From Oscillospiraceae bacterium (GTDB lineage Bacteria; Bacillota; Clostridia; Oscillospirales; CAG-272): a stretch of 33,424 bases of DNA. The position numbers were made by a program, and so were the translations under genes. The notes beneath the pieces are model-generated. The model worked only from the letters and a program-made list of their open reading frames with translations, did not search any database and had not been told where the DNA came from. Of the stretch, positions 30,847 through 33,424 are shown in pieces. The stretch spans positions 1-33,424 of the forward strand of contig SVRM01000039.1 of assembly GCA_015064785.1 (NCBI GenBank). The letters run 5' to 3'. Positions within the stretch are counted from its first letter, which is position 1; every line of letters starts with the position of its first letter.

Positions 30847-31400
30847 ACAGAAAAACCCTCCTCCATCAGATATTTTCTCAATTTCTTTCGTGTGCGCATC
30901 AGCTGTGATTTCACCCTGTTTTCTCCCATGGAACACGCCCCGGCGATGTCGGCAATCGACTGCATATGCCAATACCGACGGATAAACACGGCGCGAACAT
31001 CGGATGGCAGCATACGGAGAAACCGATTCAAAGCCTCACGCAGGGCGATCTGATCGGGAATATCATCACTGCCGTCACCGCTGACACATTCGGACAGTTC
31101 GTCGATGACCGCCGGATATTGTCCTTCGCCGCGCTTCTTTGCTGTATTTTTCTCCAGTTTCTTGATTGCAAGCTGCCGTGTCATTCTGCCGAGAAATGCT
31201 TTGAGATGATCGGGGTGTGCGGGCGGAATCGTGTTCCATGCCTGCAAATACATATCATTGACAATTTCCTCGGCATCCGATTCATTCCATACAATGCCGT
31301 ATGCAATCGAGATAAAGTAGCGCCCGTATTGCCGTTGTGTCTCTGTAATGGCATCCTCGGAACGTTCCATGAACAATCCGATGATGATCTCGTCTGTCAT
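30843..31400 (-). CDS. ECF-family RNA polymerase sigma factor
   Basis: 185 residues. Region 2: ISIAYGIVWNESDAEEIVNDMYLQAW with the usual DAEEIVNDMYL. Region 4: LNRFLRMLPSDVRAVFIRRYWHMQSIADIAGACSMGENRVKSQL, ending in an HTH that contacts the -35 element. No extra C-terminal domain. GGAGG lies upstream. Coupled with a membrane anti-sigma-like gene, so a trans-envelope stress or surface-signal response is likely; the stimulus is unknown. Confidence 0.92.
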   Translation of the reverse strand: MTDEIIIGLFMERSEDAITETQRQYGRYFISIAYGIVWNESDAEEIVNDMYLQAWNTIPPAHPDHLKAFLGRMTRQLAIKKLEKNTAKKRGEGQYPAVIDELSECVSGDGSDDIPDQIALREALNRFLRMLPSDVRAVFIRRYWHMQSIADIAGACSMGENRVKSQLMRTRKKLRKYLMEEGFSV

Positions 31401-31443
31401 ATCATCCCACCTCCGTCTGATTGAAAGGTCCTTTCATCCTAAT

Positions 31444-31471
31444 GTAGCGAAAACCGGCACATGACGTTGCA
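31444..31471 (-). promoter_or_regulatory. Possible autoregulatory ECF promoter
   Basis: TGCAACG (31465-31471), 15 bp, CGCTAC (31444-31449), about 45 bases upstream of the sigma gene. AAC-containing -35 elements are usual for ECF sigma factors. No sigma-A-like promoter is evident at this place. Confidence 0.45.
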
Positions 31472-31574
31472 TCAACGAAAAATATTCCGAAAAATTTTCC
31501 AGCTGACTTCCGCAAAACGACAATAAGGAACAAACCGGATGATTCGTCCCTTATCAGCTGCATTGGTATTGTAT

Positions 31575-32351
31575 TTACGGATTCGCAAGCGAATGACCTT
31601 CCCACTCGGGTGCGCACGGAACACCCATGATGTCTGCCACCGTCGGTGCCAGATCAAGGATAGTAACGCCGTCCAGCGCAAGACCGGGCGTGAAGCGTTC
31701 GCCGAGGAAGAACATCGGAATCGTCGTGTCCTCGGGCAGGTCGGAGCCGTGTGAGCGGTCATGTCCGCCGTGGTCAGCTGTCACAATGACCGTGTATTCA
31801 TCACCGCACGCCTCGTATACTCGTCTGACATTGTCGATGGCGGCAGAAATATAGCCAAGGTACGCATCCGACATCCATCCGTTGTCGTGACCGCCCTTCT
31901 CGTCGGTTTCGACCATGTACAGGAATACAAAATCGGGATGGCTCTTTGCAATGCGGTCCAGCGCCAGATCGGTCAGTTTGCCGTCTGTTGCATCCTCGGC
32001 ATAGGCATTGAGATAACCGGCAAATTTCAGTGAACCGGGACGGGAGACATCGCGCAGCGGTTCCCAGCCGTAATACATCGCGCTGACACCGCCGGCGGCG
32101 CTGATCTGCTCAAACAGACCGTTCAGCGGACGAGCAAACGGAATATACAGATTGGTCGTGATGCCGTGACGGGTCGGCGGCACCGAGTGAAACAGCGACA
32201 TGTGACACGGCAGTGTGACCGACGGCAGAACGGTCTGCGCAGTCACGGTATACGCACCGAGCCGCTTCATCTCGTCAACAAACGGATTACCGCAGATCTC
32301 CACACCGTCCGGACGCATTCCGTCAATGGAAATCAGAATCACTTTTTTCAT
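31575..32351 (-). CDS. Type I phosphodiesterase / nucleotide pyrophosphatase family protein
   Basis: 258 residues of the alkaline phosphatase superfamily. SIDGMRPDG supplies the first metal Asp, the nucleophile Thr is in PSVTLPCH, and VETDEKGGHDNGW plus TADHGGHDR give the remaining metal ligands, so the active site is complete. No signal peptide, hence probably cytoplasmic. The start MKKVILISIDG at 32351 is chosen because the SD-hairpin element places it; upstream in-frame codons would run through the hairpin. Substrates in this family include phosphodiesters and pyrophosphates. Confidence 0.88.
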   Translation of the reverse strand: MKKVILISIDGMRPDGVEICGNPFVDEMKRLGAYTVTAQTVLPSVTLPCHMSLFHSVPPTRHGITTNLYIPFARPLNGLFEQISAAGGVSAMYYGWEPLRDVSRPGSLKFAGYLNAYAEDATDGKLTDLALDRIAKSHPDFVFLYMVETDEKGGHDNGWMSDAYLGYISAAIDNVRRVYEACGDEYTVIVTADHGGHDRSHGSDLPEDTTIPMFFLGERFTPGLALDGVTILDLAPTVADIMGVPCAPEWEGHSLANP

Positions 32352-32390
32352 ACTTTCATACCCAAGCCTCCACACAGGAAGGCTTCCTTT
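32352..32390 (-). promoter_or_regulatory. SD-hairpin-12 nt leader, copy C (phosphodiesterase)
   Basis: On the minus strand AAAGGAAG (32383-32390), a stem of about 8 bp AAGCCTTCC/GGAGGCTT (32364-32385), then 12 nt to the ATG at 32351. Stem sequence differs from copies A and B while pairing persists. Confidence 0.55.
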
Positions 32391-32452
32391 CCCAAAAATC
32401 TCAGCCGTCCGCACAGATCGCCTGTCACCGCACTGCTGTTCTTGTTGATACC

Positions 32453-32480
32453 ATTATACCGCAATCACACAAAAAGTCAA
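32453..32480 (-). promoter_or_regulatory. Promoter of the phosphodiesterase gene
   Basis: TTGACT (32475-32480), 16 bp, TATAAT (32453-32458). Confidence 0.7.
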
Positions 32481-32529
32481 GTATTTCGAAAAAATGTCGC
32501 GTGTTTTTTTATGAAAATTAAAAAAGGTC

Positions 32530-32559
32530 TTGACTTTTCGATGGTATCTATGGTATAAT
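32530..32559 (+). promoter_or_regulatory. Promoter of tRNA-Ser
   Basis: TTGACT (32530-32535), 18 bp, TATAAT (32554-32559), about 35 bases before the mature tRNA. Confidence 0.75.
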
Positions 32560-32594
32560 AAATAAGTAATTGAAAAGCATCAGCTTCAAAGCAC

Positions 32595-32684
32595 GGAGAA
32601 TTACTCAAGTGGTGAAGAGGCGCCCCTGCTAAGGGTGTAGGTCGGGTAACCGGCGCGAGAGTTCAAATCTCTCATTCTCCGCCA
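32595..32684 (+). tRNA. tRNA-Ser (anticodon GCU), CCA encoded
   Basis: A 7-bp acceptor stem GGAGAAT/ATTCTCC, D arm, anticodon stem CGCCC/GGGTG with loop CTGCTAA (anticodon GCT), long variable arm containing GTCGGGTAACCGGC as expected for a class II tRNA, and T arm GAGAG-TTCAAAT-CTCTC. GCCA closes the gene. It reads AGC and AGU serine codons. Confidence 0.97.
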
Positions 32685-32692
32685 ACAAAAAA

Positions 32693-32725
32693 GACTGAAA
32701 AATCAAGGTTTTTCAGTCTTTTTTT
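32693..32725 (+). terminator. Terminator after tRNA-Ser
   Basis: GACTGAAAAA/TTTTTCAGTC stem with loop TCAAGG, followed by TTTTTTT. Confidence 0.9.
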
Positions 32726-33045
32726 GCGCTCAAAATATGGGTTTGACCCCATTTTTGACCCCACTCACGATTGTACAGTATCGAATTATGCTTTTACCTT
32801 TTGCATAGCCAAGCATGAGACACGAAGCAAACGAAGCATTTGCTTCAATACGAAGCAAATGAACCTAAATAAAAAACAAATCAGAAATATCAAATAAAGA
32901 AACAATATAATAATCAAAGAAGAGGGATCATCTTGTTATGACGAGAATAGACACATGGTCATAAAAGAAATGATACTTGGACATTAAAGGACTCTCCGAA
33001 AAAAATTCCGTAAATGGTTACTTCTCGGTGCAAGTACCAAACAGT
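32726..33045. other. AT-rich stretch without a recognised gene
   Basis: Between the tRNA terminator and the hairpin at 33046 I see no convincing gene. The composition is clearly more AT-rich than the rest of the window. It contains a direct repeat TTTGACCCC (32742-32763) and several GAAGCAAA/TTTGCTTC repeats (32820-32870). The reverse strand of 32730-32820 reads as a short open tail ending SGVKNGVKPIF, reminiscent of integrase ends but too short to call. Confidence 0.5.
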
Positions 33046-33100
33046 AGAAATCCGAACCTAATGCCAATTGGCGATGGGTTCGGATTTCTCTTTGTTTTTG
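33046..33100 (+). terminator. Strong hairpin terminator
   Basis: A 13-bp perfect stem AGAAATCCGAACC/GGTTCGGATTTCT (33046-33058 with 33077-33089), inner GCC/GGC, then CTTTGTTTTTG. The upstream gene it would serve was not identified. Confidence 0.75.
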
Positions 33101-33158
33101 ATGAACTTGATGTTATACCGTACAATATCAAATAGTCTATTTACTGCCGAACACCGTC

Positions 33159-33422
33159 ATGCTACTCGAATACTTATGGTACGGGAACGTCCATCCGGTC
33201 GAAGAATTCCTCGAGGGGAATAAAGAATACAAAAACCTGCTTCGCATTGCGGCAAAGGATCAGGAAAGACTCAGCGCTTCTTTATCCCCCGAGAAAGCCG
33301 AACTGTTTGAGAAATACGAATCGGCGGTAAAGGAAATGCACTCAGTTGCAGAGGTCGAAGCGTTCTCCTACGGATTCCGGCTAGGCGTCAAATTGATGAT
33401 CGAGGCGGAGGCTACACCGTAA
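33159..33422 (+). CDS. DUF6809-type small protein
   Basis: 87 residues: LLEYLWYGNVHPVEEFL near the start, LSPEKAELFEKYESAVKEM centrally and EAFSYGFRLGVKLMIEA at the end, the pattern of the DUF6809 family. Such proteins are small, soluble and frequent in integrative elements and plasmids of Clostridia, of unknown function. No clear SD precedes the ATG at 33159, so the start is less certain. The stop is two bases from the window end. Its position beyond a tRNA gene and an AT-rich stretch fits the edge of a mobile region. Confidence 0.75.
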   Translation: MLLEYLWYGNVHPVEEFLEGNKEYKNLLRIAAKDQERLSASLSPEKAELFEKYESAVKEMHSVAEVEAFSYGFRLGVKLMIEAEATP

Positions 33423-33424
33423 AA

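Noticed and set aside
32730-32820. Integrase pseudogene on the minus strand
   Set aside because: Only about 25-30 residues of a possible integrase tail can be read, with no catalytic residues; mentioned in the edge finding but not called as a gene.

Overview
The window looks like chromosomal DNA from an endospore-forming, gut-type Clostridium relative (Bacillota, class Clostridia). Evidence: a cotJA-cotJB-cotJC spore-coat operon, two PadR regulators paired with DUF2812 proteins, strong purine-rich Shine-Dalgarno (SD) sites, and many promoters close to TTGACA-17-TATAAT. Base composition is moderate in GC, except for an AT-rich stretch after the tRNA gene near the right end. No genus is claimed.

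Layout. 1-5204 is minus strand: a cut metallophosphoesterase and a PhnP-like hydrolase, then a methionine ABC transporter operon (metQ-metN-metI) preceded by a short Met/Cys-rich leader ORF and an attenuator-type terminator, then DUF2809 and YpsA-like genes. 5451-8440 (plus) encodes an MBOAT acyltransferase and an SGNH-like partner, a probable cell-surface O-acylation pair, separated by a hairpin-packed insert. 8530-10716 (plus) holds a Nudix hydrolase, a GH43-like glycosidase and a membrane protein with 13-residue repeats. 10809-12418 is mgtE with a long leader. 12518-17222 (minus) is a solute-binding lipoprotein, a GNAT-esterase fusion and an FAD oxidoreductase, probably linked to plant glycan use.

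17324-18311 is the first PadR-DUF2812 module. 18378-19692 is cotJABC. 19785-23127 is a four-gene operon (ThuA-like, beta-propeller-like, Gfo/Idh/MocA, flavodoxin-like). 23095-24141 is a pnuC-type transporter behind a structured leader. 24237-26135 is an aldose epimerase and a homocysteine S-methyltransferase. 26165-27365 is the second PadR-DUF2812 module, divergent from a YhhN-family gene. Then come a glycerophosphodiesterase with a membrane protein, a Dabb protein, an ECF sigma/anti-sigma pair, a type I phosphodiesterase, tRNA-Ser(GCU), and a DUF6809 gene typical of mobile elements.

The most interesting signals are regulatory. (1) The Met/Cys-rich leader peptide with terminator and competing pairings ahead of metQNI. 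(2) A recurring 5' leader design at three unrelated genes: SD, then a 21-22 nt hairpin, then exactly 12 nt, then ATG. (3) Five perfect hairpins in about 170 bp bounded by a 12-bp direct repeat. (4) A riboswitch- or attenuator-like pnuC leader. (5) The mgtE leader with an upstream ORF and a possible SD-sequestering stem. All structures and assignments come from reading the sequence by eye; no folding or database search was run.
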